A stretch of 64,000 bases of DNA from Microcebus murinus (taxonomy: Eukaryota > Chordata > Mammalia > Primates > Cheirogaleidae): NCBI RefSeq assembly GCF_040939455.1, contig NC_134122.1:31476001-31540000 (forward strand), in the 5' to 3' direction. The notes beneath the pieces are model-generated. The model saw nothing but the letters and a program-made list of their open reading frames with translations, made no database searches and was not told where the DNA came from. The first letter of the stretch is position 1. Each line of letters opens with the position of its first letter. A program made the position numbers and the translations under genes. This document shows positions 1-12,539 of this stretch, in pieces.

Positions 1-799
1 GACTAAAATCAGAAATGAAACCGAGAATACTATACTTAGACTTTACAGAAATAAAAAGAATTATAAGGGAGTACTATACATAATTGTTTACCAACAAATT
101 GGATAACCTTCATATGCCAGCTACCAAAATTGACTCAAGAAAAAAATAGAAAATCTAAATAGACCAATGACAAATAAGGAGATTGAATTACTAATCAAAA
201 ACGTTCCAACAAAGAGAAGCCCTGGACCAGGTGGCTTTACTGGAGAATTCTTTTTTTTTTTTTTTTATTATAACAAGTAGAAATACAGAATGGAGAATTC
301 TTAAAAGGAGAATTAACCCCAACTCTTGTCAAAATCTTCCAAAAGATTGAAGAGGGAACACTACCTAAATAAGTTTCTGAGACCAGCATTACCCTAATTA
401 ATACTGAAAGCAGACAAAGACACTAGAAGAAAAGAAGGCTACAGACCAATATTCCTTATGGATATGGATGCAAAAATAATATGAGCATAATATGAGCAAA
501 CCAAATTCACCAGTATATTAAAAGGATTATACACCATGGCCAATTGGCATTTATCCCAGGAACCATTTCATATGGTTCAACATAGGAAAATTAATTGATT
601 TGATACACCACTTTAGTAGAATGAAAAGGAAAACCAGATGATGGTGTCAACTGATGCCAAAAAAAAAGCATTTGAAAAAGTCAAGCACCTTTTATGATTA
701 AAAGACAATAAATGAAAAGACAGGAACTTCCTAAACATATATGAAAAGGCCACCATTAATAACAGGTAATATTACTCAGTGGTGAATGACTGAAAACTA
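1..799 (+). repeat. L1 ORF2 remnant, sense, broken
   Basis: The text matches the reverse-transcriptase part of L1 ORF2 in the sense direction: a stretch reading as a processed 'AAGCCCTGGACCAGGTGGC' motif near 219, then ATGGATATGGATGCAAAAAT near 460 and AGGCCACCATTAATAACAGG near 747. A short T-rich insertion (about 251-290) repeats the flank TGGAGAATTC on both sides. Many stops and indels; no coding capacity. An old copy, truncated at the window edge and cut on the right by an Alu. Confidence 0.8.
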
Positions 800-1046
800 G
801 TGTGCAGTGGTGTCATCATAGCTCACTACAACCTCAAACTCCTGGGCTCAAAGGATCCTCCTGCCTCAGCCTCCTGAGTAGCTGGGACTACAGGTGCACA
901 CCACTGTGCCTGGCTAATTTTTCTATTTTTAGTAGAGACGGGGTCTCACTCTTGCTCAGGCTGGTCTCAAACTCCTGGCCTCAAGTGATCCTCCAACCTT
1001 AAGCCTCCTAAAGTGCTAGGATTACAGGCGTGAGCCACATGGCCGG
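800..1046 (-). repeat. Alu, antisense, older type, lacks poly(A) end
   Basis: Reads as an antisense Alu from the right arm (TGTGCAGTGGTGTCATCATAG) through to GTGAGCCACATGGCCGG. It lacks the strepsirrhine AATTAATTGG linker, so it is an older AluJ-like copy. It separates a sense L1 piece on the left from an antisense L1 piece on the right. Confidence 0.85.
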
Positions 1047-1230
1047 ACCCATCAATTTTGATTACTGAAGCTTTGTAGTAACTTTTGAAATTAGAAGTGT
1101 GAGTCCTCCAGCTTTTCTTTTTGTTTTGTTTTGTTTTGTCAAGATTGTTTTGGCTAGTAGATGTCCCTTAAATTTCCCCATGATTTTTTAGGATTAGCTT
1201 GTCAATTTCTAAAAAAAACCCAGCTGGGCT

Positions 1231-1573
1231 TTTTTTTTTTTTTTTTTTTTTTGAGACAGAATCTCACTATGTTGCCTGGGTTAGAGTGCCATGATGTCAG
1301 CCTAGCTCACAGCAACCTCAAACTCCTGGGCTCAAGCAATCCTGCTGCCTCAGCCTCCTGAGTAGCTGGGACTACAGACACGCACCATCATGCCCGGCTA
1401 ATTTTTTCTATATATTTTTAGTTGGCCAATTAATTTCTTTCTATATTTTTTTTTTAGTAGAGACGATGTCTCACTCTTGCTCAGGCTGGTGTCAAACTCC
1501 TGAGCTCAAACGATCCACCTGCCTTGGCCTCCCAGAGTGCTAGGATTGCAGATGTGAGCCACTGTACCCGGCC
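1231..1573 (-). repeat. Alu, antisense, strepsirrhine type
   Basis: Starts with a T run and GAGACAGAATCTCACTATG, ends GTACCCGGCC. Carries the lemur linker (GTTGGCCAATTAATTTC). Inserted into the antisense L1; AGCTGGG is repeated on both sides. Confidence 0.93.
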
Positions 1574-1804
1574 ATAGCTGGGAATTTTGATAGGGATTGG
1601 TTTGTACCTGTAGGTCAATTGAGAAGTACTGAAATATTGATATCTTAACAATATTAAGTCTTCCAGTCCGTGAATGTGTCTCTCCATTTATTTAGGTCTT
1701 CTTTAATTTCTTTCAATGGCATTTTACACTTTTCTGTGTATAAGTCTTAAACTGCTTTTGTTAAATGTATTGCTTTTATTCTTTTAATGGAATTCTTTTC
1801 TTTT

Positions 1805-2140
<336 letters not shown>

Positions 2141-2912
2141 GGAATTATTTTCTTAATTTCATTTTTAGATTGTTCAATGCTGGTGAATAAAAATACAATT
2201 AACTTTTTATTATTGATTGTATACTGCAAACTTGCTGAATTGTTTTATTAGCACTAATAATTTTTTTGTGGATTTGTTAGGATTTTCTATATTCAAGATC
2301 ATGTCATCTGCACATAGAAATAGTTTACTTTTTTTCTTTCCAATCTGGATGTTTTTTTTATTTGTTTTTCTTCCCTAATTGCCCTCCCAGAAACCTCCAG
2401 TAAATGTTGAGCAGAAGCATTGAGAGCAGACATCCTTGTCTTACTCTTAGTCTTTGGGAGAAGATGTTAGTCTTTCACCATTATGTATGATGCTAACGAA
2501 CTGGAGGGTTTTTTGTAAGATGTCCTTTATCAGCTTGAGGGAGTTTCTGCTATCCCTGATTTTGAGTGTCTTTATCATGCAAAGGTGTTGAATTTTGTCA
2601 AATGCTTTCTCTGTGTCTGTTGAGATGATTGCGTGATTTTTGTAGACAATATTTTAAGTAGAAGAAAATACTAATTTTTAAGTAGTATACTATTTCTGTG
2701 TCTACACATCATAAAATAAAGGCAAGAGATAATTCCCTTTTAGCAAAATGCTGTGCGGGCAACCACTGTTGGTACCAGAAATACTATATAATGGCTAACA
2801 ATTACTTTCCCGGAAATATGAAACAAAATTGATTTACTGTATTGTTTTTAAGATGGCACCTGGCCTTCAGTAATCAGAAATAAAGGTTTCTTCCCCAAAT
2901 AAAAACCCTTAT

Positions 2913-3217
2913 GCCCGGTGCAGTGGCTCATGCCTGTAATCCTAGCACTCTGGGAGTCTAAGGTGAGAGGATTGCTTGAGCTCAGGAGTTCAAAACCAGC
3001 CCGAGCAAGAGTAAGACCCAGTCTATACCAAAAAGAAAAAAAAAAAAAATCAGCTGGGCATTGTGGCTTGCACCTGTACTTGGGAGGCTGAGGCAGGAGG
3101 ATCACTTGAACCCAGGAGTTGGAGGTTGCAGAGAGCTACCATAACCCCACTGCATTCTACTCAGGGCAACAGAGTGAGACTCTGTCTTAACAACAAAAAC
3201 AAAAACAAAACAAAAAA
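2913..3217 (+). repeat. Alu, sense
   Basis: Begins GCCCGGTGCAGTGGCTCATG and ends in an A-rich tail with C interruptions (CAACAAAAAC). AAAAACCCT occurs on both sides as a likely target-site duplication. The linker lacks the lemur AATTAATTGG segment, so this is an older copy. Confidence 0.9.
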
Positions 3218-3962
3218 CCCTGCAGGGCATTCAGTGGTTAGTGTAGGCCAATTTTCCCCCAGGTGTGGCACCATATTATTAAAAGCATTAAGTACCTCAT
3301 ATTTATGCTGAAGTTGATTTATGAGTTAAACAATGTACAAGTCTCATTTTGAAAGAATGTTTTGTGGCCACAATTACTTCAAGACGTAGTTACATTCAAA
3401 TAATCTACCATCGCATGCTTTAGCAATTACAGAAGTGTGATTTTGACACGTGGCAATTTTATGAGGTAGGCAAGTGTAAAATGCTAAAAGATGGGAACAA
3501 CTGTTCCTCTGTTTAAATTTAGAGCACTGCAAAATTTAGCTAATATTCCTCAGCTAATATAATCAGCCTACAATACAGCATTTTAAATCCTAAAGACTTT
3601 TGGAAATACAAATCCAAAGAAGGTAATACCTTTTCCAAGTTATACAACTTTGGCAAATCAATACAGTACTTTGTAATACAATAAAATTATATTTTTGTTG
3701 GAGCCATATATTACTTTAATGATCATTTCCACTGCAAAAATACCATTGAAGTATTAAATCAAATTACTAAGGCTTTTCATGAGAGCTTATAGCAGAGCCA
3801 GCTGTTTTATACAAATCAATATGACTATTAAAATTATATAATTTCCTTCTTTTGGAGTGCATTCCTTCTCACAGGCTGCTGAGTTAACACAGCAGAGACA
3901 TCCTGTGCACATAAAATGTGTCCTGGGGTTGATCCAAAACAGCTCACAGAAAAGCTTTAAAA
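3218..3962. other. intergenic, no feature seen
   Basis: AT-rich unique-looking sequence between an Alu and the U6 pseudogene. No open frame, exon-like segment or repeat that I can name. Confidence 0.5.
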
Positions 3963-4069
3963 GTGCTCACTTCCATAGCACATACACTAAAAATTAGAAT
4001 GATACAGAGATGATTAGCATGGCCCCTGCACAAGGATGGCATGCAAATTCGTGAAGTGTTTCATATTTT
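3963..4069 (+). pseudogene. U6 snRNA pseudogene
   Basis: Nearly full length against U6 snRNA: GTGCTC at the start, ACTAAAA then GATACAGAGA-GATTAGCATGGCCCCTGC in the centre, GCAAATTCGTGAAG and CATATTTT at the end. Changes include loss of the GGCAGCACAT context at the 5' end (CCATAGCACA) and several substitutions in the 3' half (CAAGGATGGCATGC). No proximal-sequence element or TATA box is seen at the expected upstream positions, so it is a retroposed dead copy. Confidence 0.9.
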
Positions 4070-4323
4070 ACTGATTATTATACCCTTTCTGGACTATATG
4101 TCATGGATGTGAATTTCCCATGGAAACTGGTGACATGTAGCTCTGGGCTGGCTACACCTGGCATGACACTCGCTTTGCATGCTCAATGTGTTGTGAAAGT
4201 TTGGAAGGTCAGACCTTTTTCTCCAAGAACAAGCCACTTTGTAAGAAATATGCTGATTCTGTGAAATTTTGAAGGTCAGCACTTCAGGAGAAGAGAAGAA
4301 ATTTGAAGAGAAAAAGGAGAATT

Positions 4324-4628
<305 letters not shown>

Positions 4629-4745
4629 TCAAATATTGCTTAGTTTTCCATAAGTAGGGGAACCTTCAAAGGATGGATGTTCACTTCAATGGGCACTCAC
4701 TCCAGTTGATCTCTTTTATTTGGAAGCTCCCCACTCATCTGTTTT

Positions 4746-4894
4746 TTTTTGTTTTTTGGGGTTTTTTTTGTTGTTGTTGCTTTCTTTTTTTTTTTTTTCG
4801 GCATATTATAGGGGTACAGATTTTAAGGTTTCAATAAATGCCCTTTCCCCCCATCCCCCACAAGTCTGAGTTTCCAGCGTGACCATCCCCCAGA
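4746..4894 (-). mobile_element. short L1 3' end insertion with perfect 15-bp duplication
   Basis: A T-rich head (antisense poly(A)) followed by CGGCATATTATAGGGGTACAG and GTGACCATCCCCCAGA. Related text occurs at 28567-28626 and 10670-10926, so I read it as the 3' UTR of the strepsirrhine L1 lineage. The perfect direct repeat CCACTCATCTGTTTT at 4731-4745 and 4895-4909 marks a 5'-truncated target-primed insertion of about 150 bp. No coding content. Confidence 0.75.
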
Positions 4895-4909
4895 CCACTC
4901 ATCTGTTTT

Positions 4910-5648
4910 GATCGTGCAGTTTTTCTTGAGCTTCTTGTTTTAAAATATACCTAGTATGCATAGTTAAGCCTTTTACACAGCAGACACATGTAGATGTATT
5001 GCCAGCTTGGAGAGATTGGTGTGTCCTGATGTTTTTCATCAACCTTTATTATCACTTCTCTGCCAAAGCAGCCACCACCAATGTCCAAATACTTCTTCCT
5101 ACTGAAACAGTCCATTCTTCACTTTAGGCATTTAAGTTATGATTACCTGTAACCTTGCTCTATTCATGTTTGAGGATGCTGTACTTGCCACTATTCTTTT
5201 AGATTTCTGAGACAAACACTTTTCACAGAGGTTTTGTTAACCCAATATTATGTGGTTTACTTCCCAACTGGTTCAGGTATAGCATCACATGAGAGATCGA
5301 AGCCCCTGTTATCTTAACTCAAGCAACCCAGCAGACCCCTATCTTAACTCAAGCATTCCTTTCCACTGACTCCAGGTCTTTAGCCAAAGCTTAACTCTTT
5401 CAACCAATTGTCAAATAAAGAATCCTTAAAACCCACCTATCACCTGGAAGCTCCGCTTCAAGATGTCCCGCCTTCTCGAGCCAAACCAATGGTTTGTGAT
5501 TCCACCTATTGGTTTGTGATTTTACCTGTAATTCCTGTCCACATGAATTTATAAAACCCAACTATACTCAGGTGCATTTTCTCAAGACCTCTTGAGAACT
5601 TGTTCCCTGGGCTGTGGTTGCACACATTCGGCTCAGAATAAACCTCTC
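4910..5648 (+). repeat. probable class I ERV solo LTR (about 5290-5648)
   Basis: From TGAGAGATCGAAGCCCC (about 5289) the sequence looks like a retroviral LTR in sense: a CCAAT motif region with a duplicated ACCAATGGTTTGTGAT-like unit near 5486-5520, TATAAAACCCAACTATACTC near 5550 as a TATA box, and AGAATAAACCTCTCT near 5635 as the R-region poly(A) signal, where an Alu then interrupts. Neither family nor downstream viral genes were identified. The preceding 4910-5288 shows nothing I can name. Confidence 0.5.
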
Positions 5649-5979
<331 letters not shown>

Positions 5980-6418
5980 AAAATAATTTTAATAATATAC
6001 TTTCTTTAACCTTATATATCCAAAGCAATTTCATTTCAACAGGTAATCAATATAAAAAAAATTAAGAAGATATTTCATTTTTTCATGCCAAGCCTTTGAA
6101 GCCCACTTATCATGCATCTTCATTTGGACTAGGACATTTCAAGTCCTCAATAAGCCCATGTGGCCAGTGGCCACCATATGAGACAGCAGAGGTCTAAGTT
6201 CTAATTATTTGTCACATACGCTACAAATATTTTCTCCTGGTTAGAGGTTTGTCTTTTCCATTTTTGGTTTGTTTGGGGTTGTTTCTTCTGTTTTTTGATA
6301 GTCTTTCCCAGACAAGGTGGAGTAGTGTTTTTTGGGTTTTTTTCTAAATAATGTCCTTTAACCTGCTCAATTTTATCAATCTTTTCTTTTAAGTACTGTT
6401 TTAAAATCTTGTTTTATA

Positions 6419-6614
6419 TAGTAAAACCCCATATCTACCAGAAAATTTTTTTAAAAATTAGTCAGGCCTGGTGCTGCACACCTGTAGTTCCAGCTGCTCA
6501 GGAGGCTGAGGCAGGAGGATCTCTTGAGCCCAGGAGTTTGAGGTTGCTGTGAGCTGTGATCACGCCCACTGAGCTCCAGCCTGGACAACAGAGCAGAATT
6601 CTGTCTCCAAAAAA
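6419..6614 (+). repeat. Alu, sense, 5'-truncated
   Basis: Starts inside the left arm (AGTAAAACCCCATATCTACC), keeps the right arm, ends CTGTCTCCAAAAAAA. The direct repeat ATCTTGTTTTATA at 6406-6418 and 6615-6627 shows that the truncation happened at insertion. Confidence 0.9.
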
Positions 6615-6984
6615 ATCTTGTTTTATACATTCTCCCCTATCCGGAAGTAATGAACATGCTCACCTAAACTTTTGGCTAATTAAATTTTACCTTCTATTAT
6701 TTGTCTTTATTTAATGTTATTCAATGAAATTTTATAATATTCTCTATTCTTGTCTTAAAATCTTTGTTAGATATTTATAAGATACTTCATATCTTCTCTT
6801 TTTTTTCTTATTATTGCTATCTATTGGTTTAAAATTGCATTTTCTAATTACTTGCTGGTATGTAGAAATTCAGTTGAACAGACTCAACTTGATCACACCA
6901 AGATGGCGGAGCCTGAGGTCACTCTCTCTGGCACAGGTAAAAACAAACACCAGAGCCACATCCTCTGCCCTTCGTGAATTGTCA

Positions 6985-7114
6985 TTTATTTATTTATTTT
7001 AGAGATGGGGGGTCTCAGTCTTGTTCAGGCTGGTCTCCAACTCCTTACTTCAAGTAATTGTCCCGCCTTGGCCTCCCAGAGTGCTATTACAGGTGTGAGC
7101 CACGGGGCCCCACC
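6985..7114 (-). repeat. Alu left arm only, antisense
   Basis: TTTAGAGATGGGGGGTCTCAG to GTGAGCCACGGGGCCC. Flanked by CCCTTCGTGAATTGTCA (6968-6984) and CCCTTCCTGAATTTTCA (7115-7131), a 17-bp target-site duplication with two differences. Confidence 0.85.
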
Positions 7115-7131
7115 CCCTTCCTGAATTTTCA

Positions 7132-9575
7132 GGGCCCCTGTTTCCCTCTCCTACCACCGTCATCAGAGTGAAAGGTAAAATAGAAGCCCGCTATGTATTC
7201 CACAGATTCTCTGTATGCTGGGTGAAGTCTCTGTCAACTCCTTTTAGTGCTTCCCAACTACCCCAGCAGGGAAATGAACTTAAGGTTTCCTTTCTCTGAC
7301 TTCCAGAAAAAGCTTAATTACAACTTTACATGCTAAGTTTTCCTTGGATTGCTCTGAGCTTTCAAACTACAGAACCTCCTCCCTTGTCTCACCTAAAAAT
7401 GTCCACATGTCTACATGTTTGCATGTCCATATGTGTCATGTGCATGTAATGTTTCACTACCAAAATATGTAAAAGAGCTCTAATTAATTGGCTTAAAGAA
7501 AACGTAAGCTTACCTCAAATATTAAGAACAGAAGAAAAGAAATCAATGCCTTTTAGTTCATGTGACCCTGATAACCTTGGATACATGAAACTAGTTTTAA
7601 AATTGTTATGAAAGTTTAAATGTTTTAAGATCATAATTAATACACCAAGGAAAGCAACTACATCTGAGATGGCCACAGCTAACAGTCATGCTATAGAAAA
7701 GTTTATCTTGGCCTCTTTGGTGGCTGGACTGTAAGAGACAAGGATTTTGTGCTTTGTCAAAATAACATCTGTTGGGTTTTGACTAACTAGAAAAACTAAA
7801 CTTTGAGGGTTGAGTTTGACACCCATACAACTTCCTACATTTCCTTTCAAGTCTTCTAAGGACGATCACTCTTGGATAAATGAAAGGCATTGTTTTATAG
7901 TAAACTGTGATTCTGTTTAAACAAATGTTTTAGACCTATAATGTTTACCAGGCATTCCAAGAACAAAATTCTAGATTCATTTTTTGACCTCAAGCTAGCT
8001 TTTAATACTGGAGACACTAGAAGTCCAAGAAAAATGTACTAGGCTCACCGGTGGATTAAACCATACAAAAAAGCATTGTCAAATGTGAAAGAATGTTTAA
8101 CTTTCTTTGGGTTACATTTCTATAAATATATTATAAATATCTGCCCCAAGGCTGCGTGAGATTCCTAAAGTTCTAGTAGGCCTTGATATATATCATCAAT
8201 AATCATCATATATACTAAAATTATGTGCCACAAAAACAACCAAATCCTGTGAATATAAATCTCATAAACTAACATATATCTGTAATCATGACTGTTGTGA
8301 GATCTTTACCATCCACAGACAGTTGTTTTAATTTTGATTCCGGTTAAACACCAGTTTATAATCAGCTGGGGTCCAAGATTTGCTTCTTTAGAAAAATGTC
8401 ATCAGGGCCAGGTGGCACAGCCCAGCCCTGCCCTGTCAATGTGAAAATAAAAAATAAAGAAAATAGAAAAATGTCATGGAAACAACTAAAATATTTTTAT
8501 GACGTTTTATTTAAAACATTACCAATGTCCTTGCTTTGTTTTCCAAAGCCATTAAAATATTAAGTAAACAACAAAGTTATCTTCAGGATTTAAACTATTA
8601 AATTCTGCCTGGCTCACCCTTGCCACCCTCTCTAGGCTTAAGGATTATCACAAAAGGGACAGGTGTATGAATTTGTAAGAGCCAATTTCAAGAAATGGAA
8701 TTAATAAATGTGGATGGGTTCCCTTGTGGCCTTTTTCTCTGCCCCCACCTGGTGCCTATCTGCCAACAATACAAACTCCCTGGATGACTTCTTAAAGGGA
8801 CCACATTTACAGCCTAGAGACTAGATTCTACTCAAGGGTTTCCCAGGACAAACTGGGTCCCCTCCAAGCTTTTAAATAATTCTCCTGGCATCCGCCTCTA
8901 CAGATGAGCTTCTGGAATCCCATCCTAGAGTCATCTCTCTGGTCTCAAACCTACAGACCCTCCAGAACCTGCTTCCACCGATGGCTAACTCCCTGAAAAG
9001 TCCAGCCCATCACGATGCGAGGCTCCGATGATATCCTGTGGTATATATGGCTCCTGTCACGCTTTGCCTCTTCTTTATACTTCTTGTGTCACTCTATGAA
9101 TGCCACCATGGCCCAGCCTACCTGCCAGGCTGGTCAGTCCTTTGCCCATACTGGGAACCCTAATAACAATAACCTCACTTTCCACCCCACTATGGGCGCT
9201 CTATGGCATCTCTCTCTGCCTACTGTCCAAGAGAACCTCCACCTTCTCAAAACTGTGAACTCTTTTCCCCATGTGTGATCTTAGGTTTCTTAGCTAACAC
9301 TCTCATTTTCAGACCCCGCATTCTCTGCTGTCCAGTGGCATTCATATGGAACCAAATTCAGGCCCTAACTCTTCCTCTCAGGTAAGACTCTCATCCTGCC
9401 TCTAATCAGCTTTCACCACCATTCATTTTCAACACGTTCTCTTTTTATGATTCAAATAACTGTGTAAGCATAGCTCGGCCCCCCTTCTCAGCTGGAAGTA
9501 GCTACAGAAGAAGGACCTCCACCCATTTTCCCTACTTCTGAGGTCATTTTACATAGAAATTTTAATTTCAACAAC
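7132..9575 (+). repeat. degenerate internal part of a class I ERV (uncertain extent)
   Basis: The segment ends in a polypurine tract directly in front of an LTR-like start, so it should be the 3' internal region of an endogenous retrovirus. Around 8890-9560 it is C- and T-rich with short frames; a signal-peptide-like run lies in 9015-9100, as expected for the beginning of an envelope gene, but the frame closes at 9278 and nothing downstream is intact. No pol motif was recognised further left, and 7132-8800 may include unrelated unique sequence. A 61-bp A-tailed insertion sits at 8403-8463. Confidence 0.4.
8403..8463 (+). mobile_element. 61-bp A-tailed micro-insertion
   Basis: The direct repeat TAGAAAAATGTCAT is found at 8389-8402 and 8464-8477. 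Between the copies lies CAGGGCCAGGTGGCACAGCC and further GC-rich text followed by an A-rich tail (AAAATAAAAAATAAAGAAAA). Duplication plus tail are the hallmarks of L1-machinery insertion. The source of the body is not recognised. Confidence 0.7.
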
Positions 9576-10245
9576 AAAAAGGGGAAATGTTAGAGTGGCC
9601 TTGCTGAAATAATAGGAAAATATCCAATTTTCTAATGCAAGCCAAACATCAATCCTATGAGCTCTCTCTCTGCGCTCTCTGCTGGCAGGCAACCTGCAGG
9701 GGTTCCGTTTTCACTAAGATCTGAAACAGCCAAAGGAAATGTAAACCTTTCTCTTTATTGTTTTTTCCATGAGTATGAGTGCACCAGGGTAAATCTTTCT
9801 CTTTGCATTCCCCAGCTCACAGCCTTTAGAATCTGTTTCTACAGCCTCAAGGTGTTCCTGACAAGCTCCTGGGCACACAGCAGGGGGTAAATTCTAGGCC
9901 TTCGTTTGCTGCCCAAAACCATATCTGGGGGCAAAACCACAGCCCCTGTCATAGGCCTGACTCCATTTCAGAGATAACCAAGTCTCCAGGAACTGAAGAA
10001 AGACTGACAACCTGTCATCCCACAGCTACCTGCTAATTATTCTACAATTACTGGTTTTTCTTTGTCCCCATAAAAGCAGCAAGCCACTTGGCCTCCCTGC
10101 TGGCATCTCCCTTCTCTTTTTGGGGGATGCCACGCCCTCTCCCTGCTCTCTTCCCCACCTCCTTCTCTCTGTCCTTCTAAAGGGTAACATAAACTTTCAA
10201 CTTTGATATATCTTCATCTCTGCGTGGGAAATTTTTCTCCACCCT
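9575..10245 (+). repeat. class I ERV 3' LTR with polypurine tract
   Basis: AAAAAGGGGAAATG at about 9576 is a polypurine tract; the LTR begins TGTTAGAGTGG just after it. Within it are CCCCATAAAAGCAG near 10066 (TATA-like) and a T/C-rich U5 ending near TTTTTCTCCACC about 10243. Length about 655 bp. L1 3' UTR text begins immediately after. No matching 5' LTR was found in the window, so this is a remnant, not a provirus. Confidence 0.55.
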
Positions 10246-10246
10246 C

Positions 10247-10377
10247 CCTGTGAGCACCTACCAACCTTTCCACCCTACACCCACACCCATGGGTCCCTCC
10301 CACCCTCTGATAACTCTCCACCCACTCTCTACCTCTAAGAGATCAACTTCTTTAGTTCCCACATATGAATGAGGACC
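10247..10377 (-). repeat. L1 3' region, antisense, left half of the L1 split by the cGAS copy
   Basis: Antisense L1 text: CCACCCACTCTCTACCTCTAAG and TTAGTTCCCACATATGAATGAGGAC. In an intact L1 the next bases are those found again at 14220 (GAGAACTTGTGATAGTTGTC...). The two pieces are therefore the sides of one insertion site, with the intervening 3.84 kb added later. Confidence 0.8.
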
Positions 10378-10669
10378 GGATTATTTTTCAACTCCATTAA
10401 AATTTCAAAACCTAGTTTACTAAAACACCAAGAAAGATGAAGACAACCCACATGGTAGAATTTATTTATTACATAAACAAGAAACAAAGGTTATGTATCC
10501 AAACTATATAAAGAACTTGTATAAAACAATGAGAAAAAGATAAACTAGCCAACAAGCAAATGTGCAGAATATATGAACAGGAAAAATTTAACAAAGGGCA
10601 GTTGCTTCTGGGTTGAATGCTGCCTGAGCACAGAGGAGAAAGGGTCATGTTTTACACCACACTCATTTC
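10378..10669 (+). repeat. L1-like sense fragment and unassigned sequence
   Basis: Around 10450-10560 the text resembles sense L1 (ACAAAGGTTATGTATCCAAACTATATAAAGAACTT-like, decayed). The remainder to 10669 is not assignable. It belongs to the block inserted in the antisense L1, on the 3' side of the cGAS copy. Confidence 0.4.
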
Positions 10670-10926
10670 TTTTTTTTTCTAATTTCAGTATATTTTGGGG
10701 GTGCAAATGTTAAGTATATTGCCCATGCCCCCTCCCCCCTCAAGTCAGAGCTTCAAGCATGGCCATCCCCCAAACGTTGCCTATCTCACTCATTATGTTT
10801 ATATAGACCCATCCTACCCATCCCCTCCTCCCCCCTCCCACCTACCCGACACCCTATAAATGTTATTCCTATATGTCCACTTAGGTGTTGATCTGTTAAT
10901 ACCAATTTGCTGGTGAGTATATGTAT
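10670..10926 (-). mobile_element. 5'-truncated strepsirrhine L1 3' UTR insertion
   Basis: Antisense poly(A) (T run with one C), then AGTATATTTTGGGGGTGCAAATG and a C-rich 3' UTR (CCATCCCCTCCTCCCCCCTC). Flanked by ACCACACTCATTTC (10656-10669) and ACCACACCCATTTC (10927-10940). Same family as the pieces at 4746 and 28567, and here the longest copy. Confidence 0.75.
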
Positions 10927-11303
10927 ACCACACCCATTTCACTGAGTTTGGCACCATGTGTATGCATTACCTTTTCAGAAACAAATATAAAAGGTGTTAC
11001 TGAAAATAAAAATAAAAGAAAAAAAGGTATGTTTTATATTGAGTCATATGTATTAAAGACACCTACATTTCCTATAAGATCACATAATTCATGAGCCAGG
11101 CAGAGACAATGTAGAATTGACTTTTTCATTTCCTTCCATACTATCCTAAAATATAGAACAGGACATTGCTTTCAAATATATTTGTATGTTGAACAAACAA
11201 AGCCTAGCAGGTGTATGGAGGCAAGTACCATTTCTGATACTGTTTCTCACAGCCTTCCATACCCAGGTGCTAGGTGAGAGCCGGTGCTCAATAGGTACTG
11301 GAT
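10927..11303. other. unassigned sequence 3' of the cGAS copy
   Basis: No gene. The end (GTGCTCAATAGGTACTGGAT) resembles the 3' tail of a MIR element. Read on the minus strand this could be part of the retrocopied cGAS 3' UTR or pre-existing DNA; I cannot decide. Confidence 0.35.
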
Positions 11304-11632
11304 GGGCTGGGCACGGTGGCTCATGCCTGTAATCCTAGCACTCTGGAAGTTTGGGGCGGGAGGATCACTAGAGCTCAGGAGTTGGAGAACAGCCTGAGCA
11401 AGAGCAAAACTCTGCCTCTACTAAAAATAAAAAGAAATTAGCCAGACAACTAAAAAATAGAACAAATTAGCTGGGCAAGGGGCACATGCCTGTAAGTCAC
11501 ACCTACTCAGGAAGCTGCGGCAGGAGGATTGCTTGCACCCAGGGGTTTGAGGTTGCTGTGAGCTAAGCTGATGCCACTGCACTCTAGCCCCAGCAACAGA
11601 GCAATATTCTATTTCAAAAAAAAAAAAAAAAA
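11304..11632 (+). repeat. Alu, sense, host of further Alu insertions
   Basis: GGGCTGGGCACGGTGGCTCATG to TTTCAAAAAAAAAAAAAAAAA. Its left flank GGTACTGGAT reappears as AGTACTTGAT at about 12286, after two more Alus, so those were inserted in its tail. Confidence 0.93.
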
Positions 11633-12286
<654 letters not shown>

Positions 12287-12539
12287 GTACTTGATAAATT
12301 TAATTAAACACATCTACTTTATCCTTTTTTCATTCCTATCTGGTAATGTTTTTAGATTTTACATACTCCTTTTGCTTCTTATTGCTTCACTAATCTCTTT
12401 CCTAGAAAACTGATTAGAGTTCATTACAACAAACTGAGAACTGAATAATGATTTACATTCATTTTAGTCAACCATTGCTATAACAAATCTCAAACATTCC
12501 AATTATTAATTATTCTTGACCCTTTTTAAAAATATAATC
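12287..12539 (-). other. probable 3' UTR of the cGAS retrocopy
   Basis: AT-rich sequence directly behind the cGAS stop codon on the minus strand. No AATAAA or terminal poly(A) is visible before the Alu cluster, so the true end of the retrocopy is hidden in or beyond the Alus. It is called 3' UTR by position only. Confidence 0.4.

Noticed and set aside
3963..4069. Functional U6 gene
   Set aside because: Many substitutions and no upstream promoter elements; pseudogene.
9015..9278. 87-codon frame in the ERV remnant
   Set aside because: At most the beginning of a dead envelope gene; closed early and not continued, so not called as a gene.
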